From positions 237,076 through 301,075 of the forward strand of contig CANKXX010000004.1 of NCBI GenBank assembly GCA_947487835.1: a stretch of 64,000 nt of DNA, written 5' to 3'. Positions 25,284 to 32,756 of the stretch are shown one piece after another (position 1 is the first letter of the stretch; each line of letters starts with the position of its first letter). The translations under genes were made by a program, and so were the position numbers. The notes below the pieces were generated by a model. That model saw only the letters and a program-made list of their open reading frames with translations, was not told the origin of the DNA and did not search any database. The DNA comes from an uncultured Microbacteriaceae bacterium. GTDB lineage: Bacteria > Actinomycetota > Actinomycetes > Actinomycetales > Microbacteriaceae.

Positions 25284-25892
25284 ATGAGCTCCCGGCGGAG
25301 CGGACGGAGGCGCGAGACGACGATCGAGGTGCGGCCGGCCCACGACTTCGACGACGTGGCCGTGATATTCGCGCCGAAGAAGCCCGAGTCGTCGGTGTGC
25401 TGGTGCCTGTCCTGGCGGCTCTCCTCGAAGGAGAACCGGTCCCTCGTCGGTGCCGCCCGCGCGGACCGCGTGCGCGAATTGTGTGCCCGGGACCTCGCGC
25501 CCGGCGTGCTCGCCCACCTCGACGGCGAGGTCGCGGGCTGGGCCGGGGTCGCCCCGCGCTCCGAGCTGCACCCGTTCGCCCACTCCCGCAAGATTCCGCA
25601 CATCGACGACCTCCCCGTCTGGTCCCTCTGGTGCATCCGGGTGCGGCCGGGCTTCCGCAAGCACGGCATCACGGGCGCGCTCATCGACGGCGCGGTCGAG
25701 TACGCGAAGCTCTGCGGCGCCCCGGCGGTGGAGAGCTACCCCGTCGACAACGGCGGCGAGCGCTTGGACCAGACGATGGCATTCGTCGGCACGCGGGCGA
25801 TGTTCGAGCGGGCGGGCTTCACGAAGGCGGCGGACACGGACTCCATCGCGGGCGGCTTCCCCCGCATCCTCATGCGCCTCCCCCTCGAGTAG
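25284..25892 (+). CDS. GNAT family N-acetyltransferase
   Basis: The 202-residue product has an N-terminal Cys/Trp-rich segment (SSVCWCLSWR) seen in a GNAT subgroup. The acetyl-CoA binding part follows: SLWCIRVRPGFRKHGITGALI, in which the RKHGI loop replaces the usual Q/R-x-x-G-x-G/A. The late TMAFVGTRAMFERAGFTKAA is typical of GNAT C-termini. It would transfer acetyl from acetyl-CoA to an unknown amine. ATG 25284 fits the fold. It stands alone and is followed by a paired repeat. Confidence 0.8.
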   Translation: MSSRRSGRRRETTIEVRPAHDFDDVAVIFAPKKPESSVCWCLSWRLSSKENRSLVGAARADRVRELCARDLAPGVLAHLDGEVAGWAGVAPRSELHPFAHSRKIPHIDDLPVWSLWCIRVRPGFRKHGITGALIDGAVEYAKLCGAPAVESYPVDNGGERLDQTMAFVGTRAMFERAGFTKAADTDSIAGGFPRILMRLPLE

Positions 25893-25909
25893 CGGCGGCC
25901 CGCCCCCAC

Positions 25910-25974
25910 GGTCCCTGAGCTTGTCGAAGGGACGCACCGCACCGCACGACGCTTCGACAAGCTCAGCGACCGTA
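25910..25974. repeat. inverted pair of the CCTGAGCTTGTCGAAGGGA intergenic repeat
   Basis: CCCTGAGCTTGTCGAAG at 25914-25930 is repeated in inverted form as CTTCGACAAGCTCAG at about 25952-25966, giving a long stem with a short GC loop behind the GNAT gene. A single diverged half, CCCTTCGACGGGCTCAGGGA, occurs at 57654-57673. This motif is a widespread intergenic repeat in many actinobacterial genomes and can act as a terminator. Confidence 0.7.
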
Positions 25975-26051
25975 AGCGCGCCTGCCCGAGTTCCGGCTCA
26001 GCGACCGCACGGGCGCCGCGTCCCACCCGCACGTAGCGCGTCTTGCTAATG

Positions 26052-26062
26052 TCTTGACAAGA
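26052..26062 (+). promoter_or_regulatory. palindrome in the gntR promoter
   Basis: TCTTGACAAGA is a perfect 11-base palindrome whose centre contains a consensus-like -35, TTGACA (26054-26059). It lies about 40 bases before the GntR start. Binding by the downstream GntR protein would block transcription, so autoregulation is plausible but unproven. Confidence 0.5.
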
Positions 26063-26103
26063 GTACGTAGCGTGATGTGTGCGACGAAGGAGCGTGAGTC
26101 CGG

Positions 26104-26859
26104 ATGCCCGACGAGAACACGCTGCCCGCCGACCTGTTCTCCGACATGGACCGCGCAGGGCCCATTCCCCTCTACCACCAGGTCGCGACCCGCATCGAGT
26201 CGGCCATCCTGAACGGCTCCCTGCCTGCGGGCGCGCGGCTGGAGAACGAGATCGCGCTCAGCCAGCGGCTCGGGCTGTCGCGCCCCACGATCCGGCGCGC
26301 CATCCAGGACGTGGTGGACAAGGGCCTCCTCGTGCGCCGGCGCGGCGTCGGCACCCAGGTCGTGCACGGACAGCTCAGCCGTAAGGTCGAGCTGACGAGC
26401 CTCTACGAGGACCTCGCCCGCAGCAACAAGCAGCCGTCTACGAAGCTCCTCACCCACCAGGTCGTGGGGGCGGACGAACGGATGGCCGAGATCCTCGACG
26501 CGCCACTGGGCTCGCCCGTGCTCCACCTGCGCCGGCTCCGGTACGCGGACGGCGTGCCCATCGGCGTGCTCGAGAATTTCCTGCCCGAGGCGTTCACCAC
26601 GATCACCGCGACGGAGCTCGAGACGTCCGGGCTCTACCAGGTCCTCCGGGCGCGGAACGTCACCATCCGCGTCGCGCACCAGAAGATCGGGGCGCGCACC
26701 GCGACCGCCGAGGAGGGCCGCCTGCTCGAGATCGGGCACGGCGCCGTGCTCACCATGGACCGCACGGCCTTCGACAACTCCGGCCGAGCGGTCGAGTTCG
26801 GGCACCACTGCTACCGCCCCGACCTGTACTCGTTCGAGGTCACCCTCGTCGACAAGTGA
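26104..26859 (+). CDS. GntR/HutC family regulator with UTRA domain
   Basis: The 251-residue product has a GntR winged helix at residues 20-90 (PIPLYHQVATRIESAI, then LSQRLGLSRPTIRRAIQDVV and the RRRGVGTQVV wing). A UTRA effector domain follows, with GSPVLHLRRLRYADGVPIGVLENFLP and the late GRAVEFGHHCYRPDLYSFEV. UTRA domains bind small sugars or amino compounds. AAGGAG lies eleven bases before ATG 26104. No metabolic operon is adjacent, so its targets are unknown apart from a likely self-operator upstream. Confidence 0.9.
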   Translation: MPDENTLPADLFSDMDRAGPIPLYHQVATRIESAILNGSLPAGARLENEIALSQRLGLSRPTIRRAIQDVVDKGLLVRRRGVGTQVVHGQLSRKVELTSLYEDLARSNKQPSTKLLTHQVVGADERMAEILDAPLGSPVLHLRRLRYADGVPIGVLENFLPEAFTTITATELETSGLYQVLRARNVTIRVAHQKIGARTATAEEGRLLEIGHGAVLTMDRTAFDNSGRAVEFGHHCYRPDLYSFEVTLVDK

Positions 26860-26946
26860 CCCGCGCCGGCGGGCGCCGGTGCACGGCACGAGTCGATCCC
26901 GCGGCCGGTGGTGACGCGTCCCGGGGCTGCGAGTAGCGTGCGCAGC

Positions 26947-27636
26947 GTGGATGTCGCCGTTCCCACCTCCGTCGGACCGTCCCGCCTCGTGGTGGACGAG
27001 GCGGCCGACGCGCGCGCCGCGCTGTGGCTCGGTCACGGCGCCGGTGGTGGCGTGACCGCGGTGGACCTCGCCGCCCTGGCGGCACGCCTGCCCGCCCTCG
27101 GCGTCACCGTGCTGCGCTACGAGCAGCCCTGGCGCACCGCGGGGAAGCGAGTGGCCGCGCGCCCCGCGACCCTCGACGTCGCCTGGCTCGAGGCCGCCGC
27201 GGTTGTCGCGAAACTCGCCCCCGGGCTCCCCCTCCTGGTCGGCGGCCGCAGCGCGGGCGCCCGGGTCGCGTGCCGCACCGCCGCTGCCGTCGGCGCGGCC
27301 GGCGTCGTCTGCCTGTCGTTCCCGCTGCACCCGCCCGGCAGCGGGCCGGAGAAGTCGCGGCTCGGCGAGCTCCTGATGCCCGAGGTGCCGGTGCTCGTGC
27401 TGCAGGGCGACCGCGACGCCTTCGGCTCCGCCGCGATGGTGCGGACCGAGGTGGCCGAGGCCGCCGCGACCCTCGCCGAGCATGCGTCCGCGACCGACCG
27501 CATCCGCGTGGTGGAGATCGCGGGCACCGACCACGGCCTCAGGGCGCTGAAGGGCTCGCCCCTGACCGCCCGCGGCGTCGCCGACCTCGTCGTGGAGTCG
27601 ACGGCCGCCTTCGTGCTCGACGTCGCCTCCCGCTAA
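26947..27636 (+). CDS. alpha/beta hydrolase (KANL3/TEX30-like family)
   Basis: The 229-residue product has the alpha/beta hydrolase order: oxyanion segment LWLGHGAGGG, nucleophile elbow GGRSAGARVA with its Ser, VLVLQGDRDAFG with the acid, and IAGTDHGLR with the His. This matches the small cytosolic KANL3/TEX30-like hydrolases of actinobacteria, whose substrate is unknown. GTG 26947 is chosen because TAGCGT stands seven bases upstream, a leaderless arrangement. The frame is also open to GTG 26908. A very long hairpin follows. Confidence 0.8.
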   Translation: MDVAVPTSVGPSRLVVDEAADARAALWLGHGAGGGVTAVDLAALAARLPALGVTVLRYEQPWRTAGKRVAARPATLDVAWLEAAAVVAKLAPGLPLLVGGRSAGARVACRTAAAVGAAGVVCLSFPLHPPGSGPEKSRLGELLMPEVPVLVLQGDRDAFGSAAMVRTEVAEAAATLAEHASATDRIRVVEIAGTDHGLRALKGSPLTARGVADLVVESTAAFVLDVASR

Positions 27637-27690
27637 CCGCCCCGAGCCGGCCGCCCCTCCGTTCCCCCGCGCCTCCGCACCACTCACTCC

Positions 27691-27757
27691 GCCCCTGCCC
27701 AGGCAGGGGCATCGTGCCCAGGGTGACGCTGGGCAGGATGCCTCTGCCTGGGCAGGG
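27691..27757. terminator. long two-part hairpin before the kdp locus
   Basis: CCCTGCCCAGGCAG near 27694 pairs with CTGCCTGGGCAGGG ending at 27757. Inside it, TGCCCA pairs with TGGGCA around GGGTGACGC. The stem of over 20 pairs follows the alpha/beta hydrolase gene and precedes the kdp promoter. Short related motifs (CCTGGGCAGGA and its complement) occur alone at 12641 and 39095. Within the gene-free stretch 27637-27998, this hairpin and the KdpE-like boxes are all that I can see. Confidence 0.75.
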
Positions 27758-27831
27758 CAAAGAGGGGCCGGACGCACAAGGCCGGGCCAAGAGGGCAAGG
27801 GCGACGAGGGCAGGGGGCGAAACGGGCGCGG

Positions 27832-27884
27832 GCGTGAGGAGACCGTGAGGATCCGGTGGCGGCCCGTATGGATTCCGTGAGGAC
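27832..27884 (+). promoter_or_regulatory. phased repeat array, candidate KdpE binding region
   Basis: Copies of CCGTGAGGA-like sequence start at 27832 (GCGTGAGGA), 27843 (CCGTGAGGA), 27853 (degenerate CCGGTGGCG), 27864 (CCGTATGGA) and 27875 (CCGTGAGGA), that is every 10-11 bases. OmpR-type regulators such as KdpE bind direct repeats on this spacing. The array lies 115 bases before the first kdp ORF. The link to KdpE is inference. Confidence 0.55.
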
Positions 27885-27998
27885 GGCGTTCGGCCCGTGC
27901 CCCCGGGTGTTGCATCGGATCTCGTGCCCACCACGGCACCCGTGCCGCGGGATGCGGCGCGACACCGCCGAACGCCCCTCCCGGGCTAGGAGACCTCT

Positions 27999-28082
27999 GT
28001 GCTCGATGTGACCTACGTCCTCGCGACGCTCGCGCTCTTCGCGATCGTCGGGCTGATCGCGAAGGGGGTGGAGCGGCTGTGA
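27999..28082 (+). CDS. 27-residue membrane peptide upstream of kdpF
   Basis: GTG 27999 opens a 27-codon ORF: a start of [14 protein letters not shown] type, one hydrophobic helix and a charged end IAKGVERL. Its TGA shares GTGA with the kdpF start, so the two are coupled. GGAGA lies just upstream (27989-27993). Similar tiny one-helix peptides precede kdpF in other actinobacteria as I recall; they are usually left unannotated. A structural or assembly role in the Kdp complex is a guess. Confidence 0.65.
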   Translation: MLDVTYVLATLALFAIVGLIAKGVERL

Positions 28083-28168
28083 TCGTCTTCTCGTTCCTCG
28101 CGGCCGTCCTCGCGGTCGCCGCGATCGTCTACCTCGTCGTCGCCCTCGTGAAGCCGGAGCGGTTCTGA
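28079..28168 (+). CDS. kdpF: potassium-transporting ATPase subunit KdpF
   Basis: This 29-residue single-helix protein ends [12 protein letters not shown], the signature end of KdpF, which stabilises the KdpABC complex in the membrane. GTG 28079 overlaps the preceding peptide stop by four bases, and its TGA overlaps the kdpA ATG by one base. It is too short for most ORF callers. Confidence 0.88.
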   Translation: MIVFSFLAAVLAVAAIVYLVVALVKPERF

Positions 28169-29859
28169 TGGGCGCCCCGTCCCCCGCCGACGTCGGGTTC
28201 GGCCTGCTCCAGATCGCCACCGTGATTCTCGCGCTCGCCCTCCTTCATCGCCCGCTCGGCGACTGGATCGCGCGCGTCTACACCGACGCGAAGGACTGGC
28301 GCGTCGAGCGCGGCGCCTACCGGGTGCTCGGCGTGGACCCGCACTCCGAGCAGACCTGGCAGGCCTATGCCCGCGGTGTGCTCGTTCTCTCCGTCGTCGG
28401 CGTGCTGTTCGTCTACGCGCTGCAGCGGCTCCAGGCGGTCCTGCCCTACTCGCTCGGACTGCCCCCGGTGCCCGAGGCGCTGGCCTTCAACACAGCGGTG
28501 TCCTTCGTCACGAACACGAACTGGCAGTCCTACTCGCCCGAGGTCACGCTCGGCTACACCGTGCAGCTCGCCGGCCTCGCCGTGCAGAACTTCGTGTCCG
28601 CCGCGGTCGGCATCGCCGTCGCCATCGCCCTGGTCCGCGGCTTCGCCCGCCGCGGTTCCGGCACCATCGGCAACTTCTGGGTCGACCTCATCCGCGGCGT
28701 CACCCGCCTGCTGCTGCCGCTGTCGGTCGTCGCGGCCGTCGCCCTGCTCACCGCGGGAGTCGTGCAGAACTTCGCCGGCGTCACCGAGGTCACCACGCTG
28801 ACGGGTGGCAGCCAGACGCTGCCCGGCGGACCGGTCGCGTCGCAGGAGGCCATCAAGCAGCTCGGCACGAACGGCGGCGGCTTCTTCAACGCAAACTCGG
28901 CGCACCCCTTCGAGAACCCCACCCCGTGGACGAGCGTCTTCGAGGTCCTGCTGATGCTCGCCATCCCGTTCTCGATGCCCCGCGCCTTCGGCCGCATCGT
29001 CGGCGACGTGCGCCAGGGCTACGCGATCCTCGCGGTCATGGGTTCGCTGTTCCTCGTCTCGCTCGCCGCGACGACGTGGCTGGAGGCACTCGGGTCGGGA
29101 TCGGCGCCGCAGCTCGCCGGCGGGGCGATGGAGGGCAAGGAGCAGCGCTTCGGCATCTTCGGCTCGACCCTGTTCACGGCGGCCACGACGCTCACGAGCA
29201 CGGGAGCCGTCAACTCGATGCACGACTCCTACACGGCCCTCGGCGGGATGGTGCCCCTGGTCAACATGATGCTCGGCGAGGTCGCCCCCGGCGGCGTCGG
29301 CTCCGGGCTGTACGGGATGCTCGTGCTCGCCGTGATCGCCGTGTTCATCGGCGGCCTGCTCGTGGGCCGCACGCCGGAGTACCTCGGCAAGAAGCTCGGC
29401 CCCCGCGAGATCACCCTGGCGAGCCTCTACATCCTCGTGACGCCGACGCTCGTGCTGATGGGCACTGCGCTGAGCTTCGCCCTGCCCGGCGTCCGGGCGG
29501 ACGTGGAGTCGACGTCGATCTGGAACCCCGGGGTGCACGGCCTCACCGAGGTGCTCTACGCGTTCACCTCCGCCGCCAACAACAACGGATCCGCGTTCGC
29601 CGGCCTCACCGCGAACACGCCCTGGTTCACCACCGCCCTCGGCGTCGCGATGCTGCTCGGCCGCTTCGTGCCGATCGTGCTCGTCCTCGCCCTCGCCGGC
29701 GCTCTCGCGGCGAAGGACAGGGTCCCGGGCACCGCGGGCACTCTGCCGACGCACCGCCCGCAGTTCGTCGGCCTGCTCGCCGTCGTCTCCGTCGTCATCA
29801 CCGCACTCACCTACTTCCCCGTGCTCACGCTCGGTCCCCTGGCTGAAGGGCTCGTCTGA
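28168..29859 (+). CDS. kdpA: potassium-transporting ATPase subunit KdpA
   Basis: The 563-residue, ten-segment membrane subunit binds and conducts potassium. Selectivity-filter segments can be seen: [58 protein letters not shown] and [14 protein letters not shown]. Length and order are those of a full KdpA. It starts one base into the kdpF stop and is followed three bases later by kdpB. Confidence 0.97.
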   Translation: MGAPSPADVGFGLLQIATVILALALLHRPLGDWIARVYTDAKDWRVERGAYRVLGVDPHSEQTWQAYARGVLVLSVVGVLFVYALQRLQAVLPYSLGLPPVPEALAFNTAVSFVTNTNWQSYSPEVTLGYTVQLAGLAVQNFVSAAVGIAVAIALVRGFARRGSGTIGNFWVDLIRGVTRLLLPLSVVAAVALLTAGVVQNFAGVTEVTTLTGGSQTLPGGPVASQEAIKQLGTNGGGFFNANSAHPFENPTPWTSVFEVLLMLAIPFSMPRAFGRIVGDVRQGYAILAVMGSLFLVSLAATTWLEALGSGSAPQLAGGAMEGKEQRFGIFGSTLFTAATTLTSTGAVNSMHDSYTALGGMVPLVNMMLGEVAPGGVGSGLYGMLVLAVIAVFIGGLLVGRTPEYLGKKLGPREITLASLYILVTPTLVLMGTALSFALPGVRADVESTSIWNPGVHGLTEVLYAFTSAANNNGSAFAGLTANTPWFTTALGVAMLLGRFVPIVLVLALAGALAAKDRVPGTAGTLPTHRPQFVGLLAVVSVVITALTYFPVLTLGPLAEGLV

Positions 29860-29862
29860 CCC

Positions 29863-32058
29863 ATGTCCACCACCACCTCCCCGACCCCGACCACCCCGAC
29901 CACCCCGGTAGCCGCGGCGTCGACCGCCGCCGCCGATCCCGACCCCGGCTCCCCGCGGACGCCGCGCCGACCCGCGTTCAGCGGCGCCCAGCTCGCCGCG
30001 GCGCTCCCGGGCGCCCTGCGCAAGCTCAATCCGGCCGAGCTCTGGCGGAACCCCGTCATGTTCCTCGTCTGGGTCGGCGCCGCCCTCACCACGGCGATCG
30101 CCATCGCGGAGCCGTTCATCGGCGGCCCGGAGGACTCGGGCGGCACGCCCGTGCCCGCCGGCTTCACCGCGGCGATCGCGGTGTGGCTCTGGCTCACGGT
30201 GCTCTTCGCGAATCTCGCCGAGTCCGTCGCGGAGGGGCGCGGTCGCGCCCAGGCGGCGACGCTGCGGACAACCCGCACCTCCACCGTCGCGCACCGCGTC
30301 GACCGCTACGACGAGGCCGACCCCACGGCACTGCACGCCGAGCAGACCGACATCGCCTCGAGCGAGCTCGTCCTCGGCGACGTCGTCGTCGTGACCACCG
30401 GGGAGCTCATCCCCGGTGACGGCGACATCATCGCCGGCATCGCGACGGTCGACGAATCCGCCATCACCGGGGAGTCCGCTCCCGTCGTACGCGAGTCCGG
30501 CGGCGACCGCAGCGCGGTGACCGGCGGCACCCGCGTCTTGTCCGACCGGATCGTCGTGCGGATCACCTCGAAGCCCGGCGAGACGTTCGTCGACCGCATG
30601 ATCGCGCTCGTCGAGGGCGCGAGCCGCCAGCGGACGCCCAACGAGATCGCGCTGAACATCCTGCTCGCCAGCCTGTCCATCGCGTTCGTGGTCGTCTGCC
30701 TCACGCTCAACCCGATCGCGTCCTACTCCGCGTCACCCGTGAGCATCCCCGTGCTGGTCGCCCTGCTGGTCTGCCTCGTCCCGACGACGATCGGCGCCCT
30801 GCTCTCCGCGATCGGCATCGCGGGCATGGACCGGCTCGTGCAGAGCAACGTGCTCGCGATGTCCGGGCGCGCGGTCGAGGCCGCGGGTGACGTCACCACG
30901 CTGCTCCTCGACAAGACCGGAACCATCACCTACGGCAACCGCCGCGCGACCGAGCTGGTCGGGATGCCGGGGGTCGACGAGGGCGAGCTCGCCCGGGCGG
31001 CGGCCCTGTCCTCGCTGGCCGACCCGACCCCGGAGGGCGTCTCGGTCGTCGAGCTCGCCGCGGCCCGCGGCATCCGGGTGGAGCAGCCCGGCACCGCCAC
31101 CGTGGTCCCCTTCACGGCGCAGACCCGCATGAGCGGGCTCGACCTCGCCGACGGCTCAAGCATCCGCAAGGGCGCCGGGTCCGCGGTGCTCGGCTGGCTC
31201 GCCGAGGCGCAAGGCGTGCCGGAGGACGTGCGCGCCGGCGTTCTCGCCCGCACCGAGGCGATCGCCGGTTCGGGTGGCACGCCGCTCGTCGTCGCGGTGA
31301 CCGACCCCTCGGGCGCGGGCCGTGTGCTCGGCGTGATCCACCTGAAGGACGTGGTGAAGGACGGGCTGACCGAGCGCTTTGCCGAGTTGCGCAGCATGGG
31401 CATCCGCACGGTCATGATCACCGGTGACAACCCGCTGACGGCGAAGGCGATCGCCGCGGAGGCGGGCGTCGACGACTACCTCGCCGAGGCGACGCCGGAG
31501 GACAAGCTCGCGCTCATCCGCCGGGAGCAGGACGGCGGACGCCTGGTCGCGATGACCGGGGACGGCACGAACGACGCGCCGGCCCTCGCCCAGGCCGACG
31601 TCGGGGTTGCCATGAACACGGGCACGTCGGCCGCCAAGGAGGCGGGCAACATGGTCGACCTCGACTCCGATCCGACCAAGCTCATCGACATCGTCCGCAT
31701 CGGCAAGCAGCTGCTCATCACCCGCGGCGCCCTCACCACGTTCTCGCTCGCCAACGACGTCGCCAAGTACTTCGCCATCATCCCGGCGATGTTCCTGGGC
31801 GCCTTCCCGGGGCTGGCCGCGCTCAACGTGATGCAGCTCTCCTCCCCCGCGTCCGCCGTGCTCAGCGCGGTGATCTTCAACGCCGTCGTCATCGTCTTCC
31901 TGATCCCGCTCGCCCTCCGCGGCGTGCGGTACCGGCCGGCGAGCGCGTCGCAGATCCTGAGCCGCAACCTGCTCGTCTACGGGCTCGGCGGGGTGGTCGC
32001 GCCGTTCCTCGGCATCAAGCTCATCGACCTCGTCGTCGCCCTCCTCCCGGGCTTCTGA
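29863..32058 (+). CDS. kdpB: potassium-transporting ATPase ATP-binding subunit KdpB
   Basis: This 731-residue P-type ATPase energises potassium uptake. It has the TGES actuator loop ([17 protein letters not shown]), phosphorylation site [14 protein letters not shown] with Asp350, and hinge [20 protein letters not shown]. The first 40 residues are an unusual Thr/Pro/Ala-rich extension before the conserved core. The start ATG 29863 is three bases after kdpA. The spacer of 76 bases to kdpC holds no recognised element. Confidence 0.97.
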   Translation: MSTTTSPTPTTPTTPVAAASTAAADPDPGSPRTPRRPAFSGAQLAAALPGALRKLNPAELWRNPVMFLVWVGAALTTAIAIAEPFIGGPEDSGGTPVPAGFTAAIAVWLWLTVLFANLAESVAEGRGRAQAATLRTTRTSTVAHRVDRYDEADPTALHAEQTDIASSELVLGDVVVVTTGELIPGDGDIIAGIATVDESAITGESAPVVRESGGDRSAVTGGTRVLSDRIVVRITSKPGETFVDRMIALVEGASRQRTPNEIALNILLASLSIAFVVVCLTLNPIASYSASPVSIPVLVALLVCLVPTTIGALLSAIGIAGMDRLVQSNVLAMSGRAVEAAGDVTTLLLDKTGTITYGNRRATELVGMPGVDEGELARAAALSSLADPTPEGVSVVELAAARGIRVEQPGTATVVPFTAQTRMSGLDLADGSSIRKGAGSAVLGWLAEAQGVPEDVRAGVLARTEAIAGSGGTPLVVAVTDPSGAGRVLGVIHLKDVVKDGLTERFAELRSMGIRTVMITGDNPLTAKAIAAEAGVDDYLAEATPEDKLALIRREQDGGRLVAMTGDGTNDAPALAQADVGVAMNTGTSAAKEAGNMVDLDSDPTKLIDIVRIGKQLLITRGALTTFSLANDVAKYFAIIPAMFLGAFPGLAALNVMQLSSPASAVLSAVIFNAVVIVFLIPLALRGVRYRPASASQILSRNLLVYGLGGVVAPFLGIKLIDLVVALLPGF

Positions 32059-32134
32059 CGCGCCGCTCTCACCACCCATCCTCGCCACACACCCTCCCCC
32101 ACCGGGCGCATCCCGCACCTCCGAAGGAACCCCC

Positions 32135-32752
32135 ATGTCTCGAACCCGCACAACGCTGCGCAGCGCATCCGTCGCCGTGCGCGCGATGATCCTCTTCACC
32201 CTGGTGCTCGGCGTCGGCTACTCCCTGGCGATCACCGCCGTGGGCCAGCTCACCGCCCCCGCGCAGGCCAACGGCTCGCTCGTCCGGAACGCGGCGGGCG
32301 AGACGGTCGGCAGCACGCTGATCGGGCAGTCCTTCACGGATGCGGAAGGCGCCGCGGTCCCGGGCTACTTCCAGTCCCGGCCCTCCGCCGCGGGCGACGG
32401 GTACGACGCGGGTGCGTCGAGCGGGTCGAACCTCGGCCCCGAGAACGCCGACCTGCTGGACGCGATCGGCGAGCGGAGGGCCGCGGTCGCGGACCTCGAG
32501 GGCGTGGACCCCGGGCACGTCCCGGTCGACGCGCTCACCGCGTCCGCGTCCGGCCTCGACCCCCACATCAGCCCCGCCTACGCGCTGCTACAGGTGCCCC
32601 GCATCGCCGAGGCGAGGGGCCTGCCCGAGGCCGAGGTACGGGACCTCGTGACGTCTACACTCCAGGAGAGGGACCTCGGCTACCTCGGCGAGCCGCGCGT
32701 CAACGTGCTCGTCCTGAACCTCGCGCTCGACGCACCGCGGGACGAAAGGTGA
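32135..32752 (+). CDS. kdpC: potassium-transporting ATPase subunit KdpC
   Basis: This 205-residue subunit has one N-terminal membrane helix (residues 13-35) and an external domain with NGSLVRNAAGETVGSTLIGQ, YFQSRPSAAGDGYDAGASSG, SNLGPENADLL and HISPAYALLQVPRIAEARG, all hallmarks of KdpC. A GAAGGAAC leader precedes ATG 32135. It is followed four bases later by kdpD, so sensor and pump genes form one operon. Confidence 0.96.
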   Translation: MSRTRTTLRSASVAVRAMILFTLVLGVGYSLAITAVGQLTAPAQANGSLVRNAAGETVGSTLIGQSFTDAEGAAVPGYFQSRPSAAGDGYDAGASSGSNLGPENADLLDAIGERRAAVADLEGVDPGHVPVDALTASASGLDPHISPAYALLQVPRIAEARGLPEAEVRDLVTSTLQERDLGYLGEPRVNVLVLNLALDAPRDER

Positions 32753-32756
32753 CGTC

